A stretch of DNA of 38,543 nucleotides from DASVCS01 sp036381495 (GCA_036381495.1 DASVCS010000148.1:1-38543), one strand, 5' to 3'. Counted from the first letter of the stretch, positions 8,150 to 17,145 are shown. A program made the numbers and translations. The notes: a model not told the origin generated them from the sequence alone.

Positions 8150-9552
8150 ACGCCGCCTCGGTCCTCGCCATCAATGCCGCCTACCTCATCGCGGCGGTGC
8201 TCTTCATCCTCGGGCTCAAGCGCCTGGCCACGCCGGCCACCGCCCGCTCCGGTAACGCACTCGGTGCCGCCGGCATGCTCATCGCCATCGCCGCGACGTT
8301 GCTCCACCAGGAAATCATCGGCTTCGGTGGGATCCTCATCGGGCTCGCGCTCGGTTCCGCGGCCGGCGCCCTCGCGGCCTATCGCGTCCGCATGACCGCG
8401 ATGCCGCAGATGGTCGCACTGCTCAACGGCCTGGGCGGCGGCGCATCGGCGCTCGTCGCCGCCGACGAGTACCTCCGCTTCGCCCGCGGCGGCGCCGCCA
8501 CGCTCGACGAGCGCATCACCATCGTGCTCGGCGTGCTGATCGGCGCCGTCACCTTCTCCGGCAGCCTCGTCGCGTTCGGCAAACTCCAGGAACTGGTCAC
8601 CGGCCGCGCCGTCACCTACCCGCTCCAGAAGACCGCGAACGCCCTGCTCTTCGCCGGCATCGCCGCGCTGGGCGCCGACCTCACGGCCGGCCCGCCCGAT
8701 GCCACGCTCTTCGCCGTCCTCGCCGCCGCCTCGCTCGTGCTCGGCGTCCTGCTCGTCATCCCGATCGGCGGCGCGGACATGCCCGTCGTCATCTCACTGC
8801 TCAACTCGTATTCCGGCCTCGCCGCGGCCGCCACCGGCTTCGTCCTCCACAACCACGTGCTCGTCATCGCCGGCGCACTCGTCGGCGCCTCGGGCATCAT
8901 CCTCACCCGGATCATGTGCCGGGCCATGAACCGCTCGCTCGCCAACGTGCTCTTCGGCGCGTTCGGCGCCGCGCCCGCCACGGGTCCGGCCGGCGCACCA
9001 GCCGCCGACGGCCGCACGGTCCAGCAGATCTCCGCCGAGGACGCCGCGATCCTCCTCGCCTACGCCCGCTCGGTCGCCATCGTCCCCGGCTACGGCCTTG
9101 CCGTCGCTCAGGCACAACACCAGGTCCGCGAGCTCGCCGACACACTCGCCGCCCGCGGCGTCGATGTCCGCTTCGGCATCCACGCCGTCGCCGGCCGTAT
9201 GCCCGGCCACATGAACGTCCTCCTCGCCGAGGCCAACGTCCCCTACGACCGCCTCTACGAGATGGAGCGCATCAACCCCGAATTCGAACGCACCGACGTC
9301 GCGCTCGTCATCGGCGCCAACGACGTCGTCAACCCGGCCGCCCGCAACGTCCCCGACTCCCCGATCTACGGCATGCCGATCCTCGACGTCGATCGCGCCC
9401 GCCACGTGATCGTCCTCAAACGCAGCATGAACCCCGGCTTCGCCGGCATCGACAACGACCTGTTCTACCGCGAGAACACCCGCATGCTGTTCGGCGATGC
9501 GCGGGCATCCCTGACCGCGCTCATCCAGGAACTGAAGGCCGTGGCGGTGTAG
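8146..9552 (+). CDS. pntB: NAD(P) transhydrogenase subunit beta
   Basis: A 468-residue protein with about eight or nine N-terminal transmembrane helices (residues 5-270) forming the proton path, a Pro/Ala linker (275-290), and the C-terminal NADP(H)-binding dIII domain. Visible dIII motifs are GYGLAVAQAQ (315-324), HAVAGRMPGHMNVLLAEA (346-363) and GANDVVNPAAR (390-400). With pntAA and pntAB it uses the proton gradient to make NADPH from NADH at the inner membrane. Length and motifs are standard for the family. Confidence 0.95.
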   Translation: MNAASVLAINAAYLIAAVLFILGLKRLATPATARSGNALGAAGMLIAIAATLLHQEIIGFGGILIGLALGSAAGALAAYRVRMTAMPQMVALLNGLGGGASALVAADEYLRFARGGAATLDERITIVLGVLIGAVTFSGSLVAFGKLQELVTGRAVTYPLQKTANALLFAGIAALGADLTAGPPDATLFAVLAAASLVLGVLLVIPIGGADMPVVISLLNSYSGLAAAATGFVLHNHVLVIAGALVGASGIILTRIMCRAMNRSLANVLFGAFGAAPATGPAGAPAADGRTVQQISAEDAAILLAYARSVAIVPGYGLAVAQAQHQVRELADTLAARGVDVRFGIHAVAGRMPGHMNVLLAEANVPYDRLYEMERINPEFERTDVALVIGANDVVNPAARNVPDSPIYGMPILDVDRARHVIVLKRSMNPGFAGIDNDLFYRENTRMLFGDARASLTALIQELKAVAV

Positions 9553-9553
9553 G

Positions 9554-9673
9554 GGGCGTGCGCGTGCGGCGGCGCCGACGTTTCCCGTAAACGTAAACGC
9601 TCCCGCTCCAGGCGGCGCAGCCGCCGCTCCCGTTCCCGCGCAGTTTCCGTCCCGCTCCCGTTCCCGTGCAGTA
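9554..9673 (-). repeat. Intergenic G-tract repeat A, copy 1
   Basis: Read on the minus strand: GGGAACGGGAGCGGG, a second GGGAACGGGAGCGG, a GGCGGC hairpin, GGGAGCG, then the core CGTTTACGTTTACGGG (9599-9584) and a GCACGCGCACG tail. It follows the phenylalanine hydroxylase stop (9686) in that gene's sense direction. It lies between convergent genes, so its orientation belongs to the hydroxylase, not to a downstream gene. The duplicated G-tract block is particular to this copy. Confidence 0.9.
9611..9625. terminator. GC hairpin between convergent pntB and phenylalanine hydroxylase
   Basis: GGCGGC, loop GCA, GCCGCC form a perfect six-pair hairpin midway between two convergent genes, inside repeat A copy 1. 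No T-run follows on either strand, so termination is plausible but unproven. Confidence 0.3.
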
Positions 9674-9685
9674 ACGCTGACCGGT

Positions 9686-10450
9686 TCACGCGAACTTGAT
9701 ATCGTACCTCCGCCGTGCCTCCTCGACGGCCTCGAAGAGCTGGTCGAACGAGTCGATCACGAAGAGCGCGTCCTGGAACCGGTCGATGTCGAACGGCTGG
9801 TCGAGCACCGCATCGAGCGAGAACGGCCGACGGTAGCAGCGCGGCGAGAGCGCGTTGGCGGCATCGCCGGCCGATGAGATGAGGCCGCTGCCGTAGACCC
9901 GGATCTCGCCCTCCTCCCGGATGAGGCCGAACTCGACGGTGAACCAGAAGAGTCGGGCCATGCGCGTCACGTCCGCCTCGTCGGACAGGCTCGACGCCAG
10001 CTCGCCGAACCGCTGGAGGAAGTCGGCGAAGACAGGGTGCGCGTGCAGTGGCACGTGGCCGAAGACGTCGTGAAAGATGTCCGGCTCCGGGAGATACTCG
10101 AGCTGGTCCCGCGGCCGGACCGTGATGGTCGTGGGGAAGCGCCGGCGCGCGAGGCACTCGAAGAACCGGCGTGCCGGGATGAACCCCGAGACCGGCACCG
10201 CAGCCCAGCCGGTCAGCGGCTCCAGCCGCTCATTGACCTCGTCCAGGTCGGGCACCGCATCCCGCCGCAGCCCGATGATCCGCGCGCCTTCGAGGAAGAT
10301 GCGGCTGCCGGTGCGCTCCAGATCGCGCATGCGCCGATCGTAGAGCATGCGCCAGACTTCGTGGTTCTCCCGCGTGTACGCGCGCCAGTCCTGTTCGATG
10401 AAGATCGAGCTGTCCGGGTGGTCCGAATGGTCTTCGTGCAACTGTCCCAT
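9686..10450 (-). CDS. phhA: Phenylalanine-4-hydroxylase (monomeric bacterial type)
   Basis: A 254-residue aromatic amino acid hydroxylase. It should convert phenylalanine to tyrosine with O2, tetrahydropterin and non-heme Fe(II) in the cytoplasm. The iron ligands are visible in DIFHDVFGHVPL (H127 and H132) and FWFTVEFGL (E173). There is no regulatory ACT domain, as usual in bacterial enzymes. The start is the ATG at 10450. The open frame extends 59 codons further upstream, but those codons are repeat A sequence reading Gly/Ser/Arg-rich peptide and should not be included. It is last in the minus-strand series, 218 bases after the M1 gene. Confidence 0.93.
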   Translation of the reverse strand: MGQLHEDHSDHPDSSIFIEQDWRAYTRENHEVWRMLYDRRMRDLERTGSRIFLEGARIIGLRRDAVPDLDEVNERLEPLTGWAAVPVSGFIPARRFFECLARRRFPTTITVRPRDQLEYLPEPDIFHDVFGHVPLHAHPVFADFLQRFGELASSLSDEADVTRMARLFWFTVEFGLIREEGEIRVYGSGLISSAGDAANALSPRCYRRPFSLDAVLDQPFDIDRFQDALFVIDSFDQLFEAVEEARRRYDIKFA

Positions 10451-10493
10451 GCTCCGGCTCCCGTTCGCGGAAGATGAAAAGGCGCCGTGGATC

Positions 10494-10671
10494 CGTGCGC
10501 GTGCGCGTGCGCGACCCGCTCCCGGCCACCCCATCCCGTAAACGTAAACGTCCCCGCTCCCGCTCCCGTTCCCGGCAGTTCCCACCCCGCGCCCAGCCGT
10601 GCCCGGGCCTTCCCCCCTCCACCACACTCCCTCCCGGGCCCTCCCCAGCCCTAGCCCCAGCCCTAGCCCTA
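10494..10671 (-). repeat. Intergenic G-tract repeat A, copy 2 (full length)
   Basis: On the minus strand, in order from the M1 gene: a GGGCTA/GGGCTG array that includes the M1 stop codon, CCCGGGAGGGAG, GTGTGGTGGAGGGGGGAAGG, GGGAACTGCC, four GGG tracts spaced by AAC, AGC and AGC, then CGTTTACGTTTACGGG (10550-10535) and a tail GCGCACGCGCACGCGCACG. This copy and the copy at 38067 are the most complete. It fills the gap between two genes transcribed in the same direction. Confidence 0.93.
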
Positions 10672-13335
10672 GCCCTTATCCGAGCCCTCCCCCACGACCT
10701 CCGCGGCCCGGAACAGCGGATCGGCCGATTGCAGCAGTTTGCCGCGCAGCCGTGGCGGCAGCTCCGGGTGGCTGCGGAGGTAGCGGCGCACGATCGCCGC
10801 GGCGGAGGGAGTGGCGTGTCCGCGGAGCGTCGCATCGAGCCAGCGGCCGGGGAAGAAGATGTCGCCCGTGCGGTGGATCTCTTCGAGCATTTCGAGACTC
10901 GGCAGGATGTAGCGCTCCGCGTGCTCGGCGCGCAGCGGATGGTGCAGGTAGGAGACGGCCTCGAGGACCCACGCCTCGTGTTCGCGGTTGGCCGGGTCCG
11001 CAAGCGACGCGAAGAAGGCGTCGCGCGTCGCGGGGTCGGCCGAGAGCGCAGGCTGGATGAAAACGAAGCGGGCCCTCCGGTCCGGGTTCTCGATGCGCTC
11101 GCGCTGGGCGTCGAGGATCTCCTGCCATCCGTCCACCTCGCGCACGGCCAGTGCGAGCGCGAGGTCGGTGTAGTCCTCCTCGGCCAGCGGCAACCCGGGG
11201 ACGACCATCTCCTTCCGCCAGATCCGTTCGAGCCGCTGCACCGCCGCGGGCGACAGCGCGATCGAGCGGAAGGCGCGGAAGTACACCGCCTTCAGGCTCG
11301 GCGTCGAGGCCTCGCCGATGAGGCGCCAGAGCAGCGCCTCGAGCCGCGGCGCCCACTCCGCTCGTTCGCCCGCGGAGAGGAAGCGCCAGTAAGCCTCCGT
11401 CAGGTCACGCACGACCCGCTGCGCGTTCAGCTCGGCACGCTCCGTCTCCAGCATCCCCGCCGCCACCTCGATCAGTGCGGCCGGCGCCACATCGCCTTCC
11501 AACATGCCGTCCCACAGCGTGACCCAGGCGACACCCCGCCTGAGCGCGTCGCGGAGCTCGGGCAGATGCCCGAGCAGGAACGCGCGGCTCGCCGGGTCCG
11601 GACGGAAATGGCCGTAGCCGATGCCCAGGCCATCGGCCAGCACGAAATCCGGCGCCGGCAGCCCGTTCGCCCCCATGACCCGCACGCTCGGGCCGTCCAG
11701 TCGGACGGAAAAACTCCGCGTCGTATCGGGGTAGGCCACCAGCACGTGCAGCCGCTGGCTCCAGACTCGCCCCCGCCCCCACGGGTCCGACTGCCGCACC
11801 ACCAGCGACGCGATGCGACCGCCTTCGAGGTTCAGCTCCGTCGTGATCATCGGCCGGCCCGCCTCCTCGACCCACGCCTCGCTCCACGCCCGCAGGTCCT
11901 CCGGAGAACGCCGGTCCAGGATCTCGATCAGCTCCGGCCACGTCGCGTTCCCGAACGCGTACGTATTCAGGTATTCCCGGAGCCCATCGCGGAACATCGT
12001 CTCGCCCGTGAGACGCTCCAGGTGCCGCATCACGATCGGCGCCTTCTCGTAGATGATCGCGCCGTAGAGCGAGCCGGCATCGCTCAGGTTCTCGAGCGGC
12101 TGCCGGATCGGATTGGCGCCCGCCGTCCGGTCCACCTCGTACGCCGCCGGGTAGTGGGCCAGGAAGAAGCGCAGCGCGTGGTCCACGTCGGGGAACGAGG
12201 GATCGACGATCTTGGCCGCCATGAAGTTGGCGAAGACCTCCTTGGTCCACACATCGTCGAACCACTTCATGGTCACCAGGTCGCCGAACCACATGTGCGA
12301 CGTCTCGTGCGCAATGACGCTCGCCCGGCCCAGCCGCTGGTTCTGTGTGGCCGATGAGTCCAGGAAGAGGCTCGACGCGTTGTAGAGGATCGCGCCGGGG
12401 TGCTCCATCCCGCCGAACTGGAAGGCGGGGATCGCGACGAAGTCGAACTTGCCGAACGGGTAGGGGATTCCCGTGTAGGTCTCGAGCCATTCGATGGCTC
12501 TGTAGTGGAGGTCGAAGATCGCGTCGCGGTTGCGGGCGACCTTCTCCGCGTCGGTCTCGCGGTGGAACAGTCGGAGTCGGCGTCCGCCGCGGACGGCGGT
12601 CTCGACGCGGAATTCGCCCGCGGCGAAGGCGAAGAGGTAGGTGCTGATGGGGCGCGTCTCGGCGAATGCGAGGGTCGCGCGGCCGTCCTGCTCGATGCGG
12701 CGTTCGAGCGCGCCGTTGGCCACGGCCCGCCACGCCGCGGGGATCGTGAGCGTGAGCCGGTAGCGTGCTTTGAGGTCGGGCTGGTCGAAGCACGGGAAGG
12801 CGGTCGAGGCGCGGTCGGGGACGAAGAGGGTGTAGAGGAAGTCGGCATTGCGGTTGAGCGCGCCATCGCCGGCGATGAACTCGACTTCGAGCGCGTTTTC
12901 ACCCTCTCGCAGCGCGGCGACCGGGATCACGAGGTGGCCGTTGACCAGGCGGTACGGCGTCCGGGCACCCGCGACGCGTACGGCGCGCACGTGGTCCGCC
13001 GGCTGCCGGAAATCCAGGATCACGGGCGCGGAGGCATCGCTGAGCCGGAACCGGATCAGCTCGCGCCCGCGGACCGGTGCCTCGGGCGTGGCCGGCACGT
13101 CGAACGCGACCTCGTAGCGGAGTTCTGAGATCGTGCGGCTGCGGTGCTTCGCGAGCGTCAGTGATACGCCGGGTGCGGGATCCGGCGCCGGTGGTGGGGC
13201 GCCCTGCGGCGCGGCATCCGTCGTTCCTGGCGCGTGGCTTCCGGCGGACGCGATCGCACGGTTGGGGTCGGTCGGCTCCGTGGACGCCAACAGGAGCGGA
13301 AGTCCCGTCAACGCGACGGCGGCGAGGCGTTTCAT
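10669..13335 (-). CDS. M1-family aminopeptidase, exported
   Basis: An 888-residue zinc aminopeptidase. A short N-terminal signal segment (residues 1-18) and an Ala/Pro linker suggest export to the periplasm or envelope. Catalytic motifs are GGMEHPGA (308-315), the zinc motif HETSHMWFGD (343-352) and Glu366 in VWTKEVFANF as third ligand. A long helical C-terminal domain (about 560-888) resembles the ERAP1-like domain. The ATG overlaps the SprT stop (ATGA), so translation is probably coupled. The TAG stop is itself the first GGGCTA unit of repeat A copy 2, so the last residues (Asp-Lys-Gly) were likely fixed by repeat insertion or growth. Confidence 0.93.
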   Translation of the reverse strand: MKRLAAVALTGLPLLLASTEPTDPNRAIASAGSHAPGTTDAAPQGAPPPAPDPAPGVSLTLAKHRSRTISELRYEVAFDVPATPEAPVRGRELIRFRLSDASAPVILDFRQPADHVRAVRVAGARTPYRLVNGHLVIPVAALREGENALEVEFIAGDGALNRNADFLYTLFVPDRASTAFPCFDQPDLKARYRLTLTIPAAWRAVANGALERRIEQDGRATLAFAETRPISTYLFAFAAGEFRVETAVRGGRRLRLFHRETDAEKVARNRDAIFDLHYRAIEWLETYTGIPYPFGKFDFVAIPAFQFGGMEHPGAILYNASSLFLDSSATQNQRLGRASVIAHETSHMWFGDLVTMKWFDDVWTKEVFANFMAAKIVDPSFPDVDHALRFFLAHYPAAYEVDRTAGANPIRQPLENLSDAGSLYGAIIYEKAPIVMRHLERLTGETMFRDGLREYLNTYAFGNATWPELIEILDRRSPEDLRAWSEAWVEEAGRPMITTELNLEGGRIASLVVRQSDPWGRGRVWSQRLHVLVAYPDTTRSFSVRLDGPSVRVMGANGLPAPDFVLADGLGIGYGHFRPDPASRAFLLGHLPELRDALRRGVAWVTLWDGMLEGDVAPAALIEVAAGMLETERAELNAQRVVRDLTEAYWRFLSAGERAEWAPRLEALLWRLIGEASTPSLKAVYFRAFRSIALSPAAVQRLERIWRKEMVVPGLPLAEEDYTDLALALAVREVDGWQEILDAQRERIENPDRRARFVFIQPALSADPATRDAFFASLADPANREHEAWVLEAVSYLHHPLRAEHAERYILPSLEMLEEIHRTGDIFFPGRWLDATLRGHATPSAAAIVRRYLRSHPELPPRLRGKLLQSADPLFRAAEVVGEGSDKG

Positions 13336-14171
13336 GTCGAGGTCACGGGCAGCGCCCGCTGCATGCAGGCGCGTGGTTCGCATCCCACCCGCAGCGCGAT
13401 CCGGCGCCACACCGCGCCGTGGCCGCCTTCGCCGTGCTCGAGCCACGCCTCGATGTGCGCCATCTCGTGCAGCAGCGTATCGCGCAGCACGGTTTCGTTC
13501 CCATCGAGCACCAGGTCGGCGTTCAGCGCCAGCTCGATCACGGTGCGCGCGCCCGCGGAATCGCGATGGTACCGCACATGGCCGAGTCGGCGCGACATCC
13601 GCCGGCTCAGGCGGAGCGGCACGCGCGCGGGGAGCCGGCCGGCGAATCGCTCCTCGTTCAGCGCGCCGTACAGCGCGATCAGACGCGCGCGCTGGGCGGG
13701 CGTGGCGCAGCAGGGGCCGGGACGGGGCGGGCGCGGCGCGCCGGTCCGGTCCGTGGCCGGTGGGCGGTGAGCCGCGCCCCAATCGCGGATCCGTGCGACC
13801 GCGGCCCGCTGCTCCGCGCTGCCGCGCGCCGCCGTCAGGAACGTCGCGATCGCCGCGTGCACTTCCGCCGGCGCGCCACGGTAACAGGTGTGCGCGTAGA
13901 GGGTGGCGCCATCGCGCGAGACCGAGAGTAGCCGCGTCCGGTTCTCCTTGAACGCGACCCGGTGGATGCTGCGCACACCGCGCGCGTGCAGTGCGGCGAG
14001 GAGTGCGCCGGTGGGATCGGCGCCAGCGGCCGGTGCGGCGCCGGCCGGCGCTCTGGCCTCGGCGTCGGATGCCGGCCGCGGGAGGCCGCGCGCCTTGTGC
14101 TCACGCCGCCGGCCAGTGCGATGGTCCGCGCGCCCGACCCGGCCGTACCGCCGTACCGCCGTTCCGTCCAT
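13332..14171 (-). CDS. SprT-like zinc metalloprotease domain protein
   Basis: A 279-residue protein. The C-terminal 100 residues carry a SprT-type zinc motif HEMAHIEAWLEHGEGGHG (from about residue 235), in which the two His of HExxH and a later His would bind zinc. The N-terminal part is Ala/Arg-rich and holds SIHRVAFKENRTRLLSVSRD- and YRGAPAEVHAAI-like segments. Related SprT-like proteins act on DNA-protein crosslinks or have unknown roles, so the substrate is not inferred. The ATG at 14171 is eight bases after the permease stop. An ATG at 14198 that would overlap the permease gene is also possible; neither has a strong Shine-Dalgarno. Confidence 0.8.
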   Translation of the reverse strand: MDGTAVRRYGRVGRADHRTGRRREHKARGLPRPASDAEARAPAGAAPAAGADPTGALLAALHARGVRSIHRVAFKENRTRLLSVSRDGATLYAHTCYRGAPAEVHAAIATFLTAARGSAEQRAAVARIRDWGAAHRPPATDRTGAPRPPRPGPCCATPAQRARLIALYGALNEERFAGRLPARVPLRLSRRMSRRLGHVRYHRDSAGARTVIELALNADLVLDGNETVLRDTLLHEMAHIEAWLEHGEGGHGAVWRRIALRVGCEPRACMQRALPVTST

Positions 14172-14179
14172 GCCGGCGT

Positions 14180-15454
14180 TCACGCCGTCCGCAGCCAACG
14201 CCAGACCTCGCCAAGGCTGGCGCGCTTGCCCGTCGACAGGATCCCGATCCTGTAGATCTTCGCCGAGGTCCAGAGGAGCACCAGCATCGTCAATACGACG
14301 ATGAGGATCGAACCCGTGAGCTGGAGCGGCGGGATCCCCGTGACCACCGCGCGCATCGGCATGACGATCGGCGCGGTGAACGGGATGAGCGAGCCGGCCA
14401 CCGCGATGGCCCCGTCGGGGTCGTTCAGCACCGGCGTCATCATCATGATCCCCGGGAGGAGCAGCATGATCACCGGGAACTGGAGTTGCTGCGCCTCCTG
14501 GTCCGTGGTCGCGATCGCGCCCATCGCGGCGTACATCCCCGCGTAGAGGAAGAAGCCGGCGAGGAAGAAGAAGCCGAAGATCAAGCCGACGGAGAGCGGA
14601 ACCGCAGGAAGCTCCGGCATGGCGGTGCCGAACCGGGCCGCGATGGCTTCACCCTTCATGAGCACGGCGGCGGCGAAGCCGATCCAGATCGCGATCTGGA
14701 CGAGCCCGGCCGCGCCGATGCCGATCACCTTGCCCGCCATGAGCTGCGTCGCTCGGATCGAGCTGACCACCACTTCGACCACGCGGTCCCGCTTCTCCTC
14801 CAGCACGCCACGCATCACCGCATTCCCGTACAGGATCACCACCATGTAGACGGCGAAGCCGAGGATGTACGTCAGGATGTACAGCGCGATCGGCGTCCCG
14901 CTGGCCGCCTGGGCGCCGGTCTTGCGCGCGTCGAACGGAACGGGCCGCAGCGCCTCCGCCACCCGCGCGGCGTCGATCCCGGCCGCACTCAGCCGCGTCC
15001 CTTGCACCGCGACCTGCACCGCGCCACGGATCCGCTCGAGCTCGCCGATGTTGGTCGCGTTCTTCCCCTCGTACACCACCGTTTCGCCGTCCACGGCACC
15101 CGCCGGGAGCCAGAGATAGCCGTCCAGCGAGTCCGCCTCGATCCGCTCCTGGAAGCCGGCGCGCAGCGTCTCCGGGTCCTCGTCCCCGAGCACGAGGACC
15201 TCCGTGGTGAACTGCGTCCGCGACTCCGCTCCGCTCCGGCTTTCCAGTGCCGCCGCCACCCGCTCGCCCAGCCCCTGCCCGGTCGCGTCGACCACCACGA
15301 CCTGGCGCTCGCCGCCGCCGCTCTGCGCCAGCACGATCTGTAACGCGAAGAACCCGACCATGATGACCGGCCCCAGGATCGTGCCGATCAGGAACGCCTT
15401 CGTCCGCACCATCTCGGTGAACTCGCGCCGGATCACCGTGAACGTCCTAGACAT
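14180..15454 (-). CDS. ABC-2 type transporter permease (NatB-like)
   Basis: A 424-residue inner membrane protein with one N-terminal transmembrane helix (about residues 22-42), a large extracytoplasmic domain (about 45-175) and five or six C-terminal helices (about 180-400). This is the standard layout of NatB/YhaP-type ABC-2 exporters. Its start overlaps the end of the ATPase gene by eight bases. With that ATPase it forms an exporter of unknown substrate; Na+ export is known for the namesake, but the family is broad. Confidence 0.88.
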   Translation of the reverse strand: MSRTFTVIRREFTEMVRTKAFLIGTILGPVIMVGFFALQIVLAQSGGGERQVVVVDATGQGLGERVAAALESRSGAESRTQFTTEVLVLGDEDPETLRAGFQERIEADSLDGYLWLPAGAVDGETVVYEGKNATNIGELERIRGAVQVAVQGTRLSAAGIDAARVAEALRPVPFDARKTGAQAASGTPIALYILTYILGFAVYMVVILYGNAVMRGVLEEKRDRVVEVVVSSIRATQLMAGKVIGIGAAGLVQIAIWIGFAAAVLMKGEAIAARFGTAMPELPAVPLSVGLIFGFFFLAGFFLYAGMYAAMGAIATTDQEAQQLQFPVIMLLLPGIMMMTPVLNDPDGAIAVAGSLIPFTAPIVMPMRAVVTGIPPLQLTGSILIVVLTMLVLLWTSAKIYRIGILSTGKRASLGEVWRWLRTA

Positions 15455-16433
15455 GCGCCACCTCCGGCTCGACGGTCAGCCCCGCGGCCGCCCCGACGCC
15501 GACCCGCTCGAGGAAGATCTGCTCGAGCGACGGCTCGACCCGCTCGAACCGCCGCAACCGCACGCCCATGCCCAGGAGCTCTTCGAGCAGCGCCTGCGCA
15601 TCGGCGGCCGGACGCAACGTCACCGCGATTTCATGCCCCTCCTCGCGCAGCGCGGCAACCATCCGCGAGCCGCGCACGGCATCCACCGCCTCGCGGCTCC
15701 ACTGCTCGAGACCGATCGCGACGTACTCGCCGCCGTGGTTGCGCCGCACGTCGGAAATCGGACCGTCCACCACCTTCTCGCCGCGCGAGAGGATGCACAC
15801 GTGGTCGCACGTCTTCTCCGCCTGCTCGATCATGTGCGTACAGAACACGATCGTGCGGCCCTGCCGCTTCAGGTCCAGCACGATCTCTTTCAAGACCTGC
15901 TGGTTGATCACGTCCAGCCCGCTGAAGGGCTCGTCCAGGATCACCAGCTCCGGCTCGTGCAACACGGCGCTGACGAACTGGATCTTCTGCTGATTCCCCT
16001 TCGACAGCTCCTGGAGCCGCGCCTCCCCGCGGTCGCCCAGCCCCAGCCGTTCGAGCCACGCCGTGATCCGCGGCGCCGCATCCCGCGCCGACATCCCCTT
16101 CAGCGACGCCATGAACGTGAGCAGCCGACGCACGCGCATCCGCTTGTACAGCCCACGCTCCTCCGGGAGGTAGCCGATCCGGTCCAGCGCGCCCTGCGAG
16201 AGCGACCCGCCGAAGAGCCGGATCTGACCGGCATCCGGCTCGATGATCCGCAGCAGCATCCGGATCGCTGTCGTCTTCCCGGCGCCGTTCGGGCCCAGGA
16301 GCCCGTAGGTCGCGCCCCGCGGAACCACCAGGTCCAGGCCGGAGAGCGCCGTCACCTCGCCGTAGCGTTTGCTCAGGCCGCGGACTTCGATGACCGGCGC
16401 GGCGCCGTCGGACATCCGATGTGTGTCGTTCAT
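15447..16433 (-). CDS. ABC transporter ATP-binding protein (NatA-like)
   Basis: A 328-residue ATPase with Walker A GPNGAGKTT (residues 47-55), the atypical signature LSKGNQQK (143-150) shared with NatA-type proteins, Walker B LVILDEPFSGLD (163-174) and a switch His in CTHMIEQAE. A roughly 80-residue C-terminal regulatory extension is present. It powers the permease encoded immediately downstream. The ATG at 16433 is chosen because it precedes the first conserved strand by about 18 residues; the later ATG at 16415 cannot be excluded. No good Shine-Dalgarno is visible for either. Confidence 0.9.
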   Translation of the reverse strand: MNDTHRMSDGAAPVIEVRGLSKRYGEVTALSGLDLVVPRGATYGLLGPNGAGKTTAIRMLLRIIEPDAGQIRLFGGSLSQGALDRIGYLPEERGLYKRMRVRRLLTFMASLKGMSARDAAPRITAWLERLGLGDRGEARLQELSKGNQQKIQFVSAVLHEPELVILDEPFSGLDVINQQVLKEIVLDLKRQGRTIVFCTHMIEQAEKTCDHVCILSRGEKVVDGPISDVRRNHGGEYVAIGLEQWSREAVDAVRGSRMVAALREEGHEIAVTLRPAADAQALLEELLGMGVRLRRFERVEPSLEQIFLERVGVGAAAGLTVEPEVAHV

Positions 16434-16458
16434 CGGCAGTTGGGTTGGAGGAGAGTGG

Positions 16459-16487
16459 TCGGGCCCCGCGGATCCACCGGGGCCCGA
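16459..16487 (-). terminator. Perfect 10-bp GC hairpin between lipoprotein and ABC genes
   Basis: TCGGGCCCCG (16459-16468) pairs exactly with CGGGGCCCGA (16478-16487) around a 9-base loop. It lies between the lipoprotein stop and the ATPase start on the minus strand. No T-run follows, so it may be an attenuator, a processing signal or a partial terminator. Confidence 0.35.
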
Positions 16488-16515
16488 GGGGGCTCGCATC
16501 GGGCGAACCGCTGGA

Positions 16516-16986
16516 CTACTTCCGGAAGACCGCGGTGAACTCGCCGTACTCGGGGTGCCGCACCGTTTGCTTCAGCTCGTTCCCGTCGAGTACGGCCTGG
16601 ATGGTCCCCGGGAGATCTTCGTTGTCCGAGTCGAACGTCACGGTCTGCCCGCTGACACTGTAGCTGCCGACGTCCGTGACGCCACCCGGAAGCTGAAGCT
16701 TCTGGCCATCCTGCCAGGCTTCGCCTTCGAGCGTCAGCTCGTACCGGCCATCACCCAGCGTGATCTCGCCGTCCGTGATCCGGATCTCGAAGACCGAGCC
16801 GCCTTCGAGCGTAGTGGAATAGACCGTGACCGGCGGCGTCTCATCATTCACGCTCACCAGCGTGTAGGTGCCCTCGGCGGCGTCCCCCCCGTCGTCCGGA
16901 CCCGTCCCCTCTCCGCCGCAGCCGACGGCCAGCAACGGTGCCACGAGGAGCGCGATCCCGCAGCACCTCCGCACCGCTTGCCCCAT
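16516..16986 (-). CDS. Small beta-rich lipoprotein
   Basis: A 156-residue protein with signal peptide and lipobox LAVGC at about residues 18-22, followed by an acidic Gly-rich linker. The mature part reads as a single lipocalin-like or META-like beta domain: YTLVSVNDETPP, GRYELTLEG, YSVSGQTVTFDS, GEFTAVFRK. Such domains are common in secreted proteins of this kind of organism, and function is unknown. The start at 16986 has GGGAG upstream and gives a normal signal peptide. Frames extending further upstream run into repeat A and should be trimmed. It precedes the ABC exporter genes and may be co-transcribed. Confidence 0.75.
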   Translation of the reverse strand: MGQAVRRCCGIALLVAPLLAVGCGGEGTGPDDGGDAAEGTYTLVSVNDETPPVTVYSTTLEGGSVFEIRITDGEITLGDGRYELTLEGEAWQDGQKLQLPGGVTDVGSYSVSGQTVTFDSDNEDLPGTIQAVLDGNELKQTVRHPEYGEFTAVFRK

Positions 16987-17009
16987 CACCGATACTCCCG
17001 TGCCAACCC

Positions 17010-17145
17010 GCGTTCGCACCATCACGACGCCCCGTCCCCGTAAACGTAAACGTTCCCGCACCCGCTCCCGTTCCCGGCAGTTCCCGGCCATGCCGGGGCA
17101 TTCCCCACTCCACCGCACCCGTCCCGGGCGCGCCCCGGCGCCGGC
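17010..17145 (-). repeat. Intergenic G-tract repeat A, copy 3
   Basis: Read on the minus strand, beginning directly after the TAG stop of the export protein: GGTGCGGTGGAGTGGGGAA, GGGAACTGCC, then GGG tracts spaced by AAC, AGC and TGC, and the exact core CGTTTACGTTTACGGG (17052-17037). There is no GGGCTA array here. It separates two genes transcribed in the same direction, and its last bases reach the leader of the lipoprotein gene. Confidence 0.92.

Noticed and set aside
10641..10679. Telomere or chromosome-end sequence
   Set aside because: The GGGCTA array resembles telomeric repeats, but it is short, internal, present at two gene boundaries and part of a larger repeat.
13336..13782. Extension of the M1 peptidase upstream of 13335
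   Set aside because: That stretch is the other frame of the SprT-like gene, and the ATG at 13335 starts a normal signal peptide with ATGA coupling.
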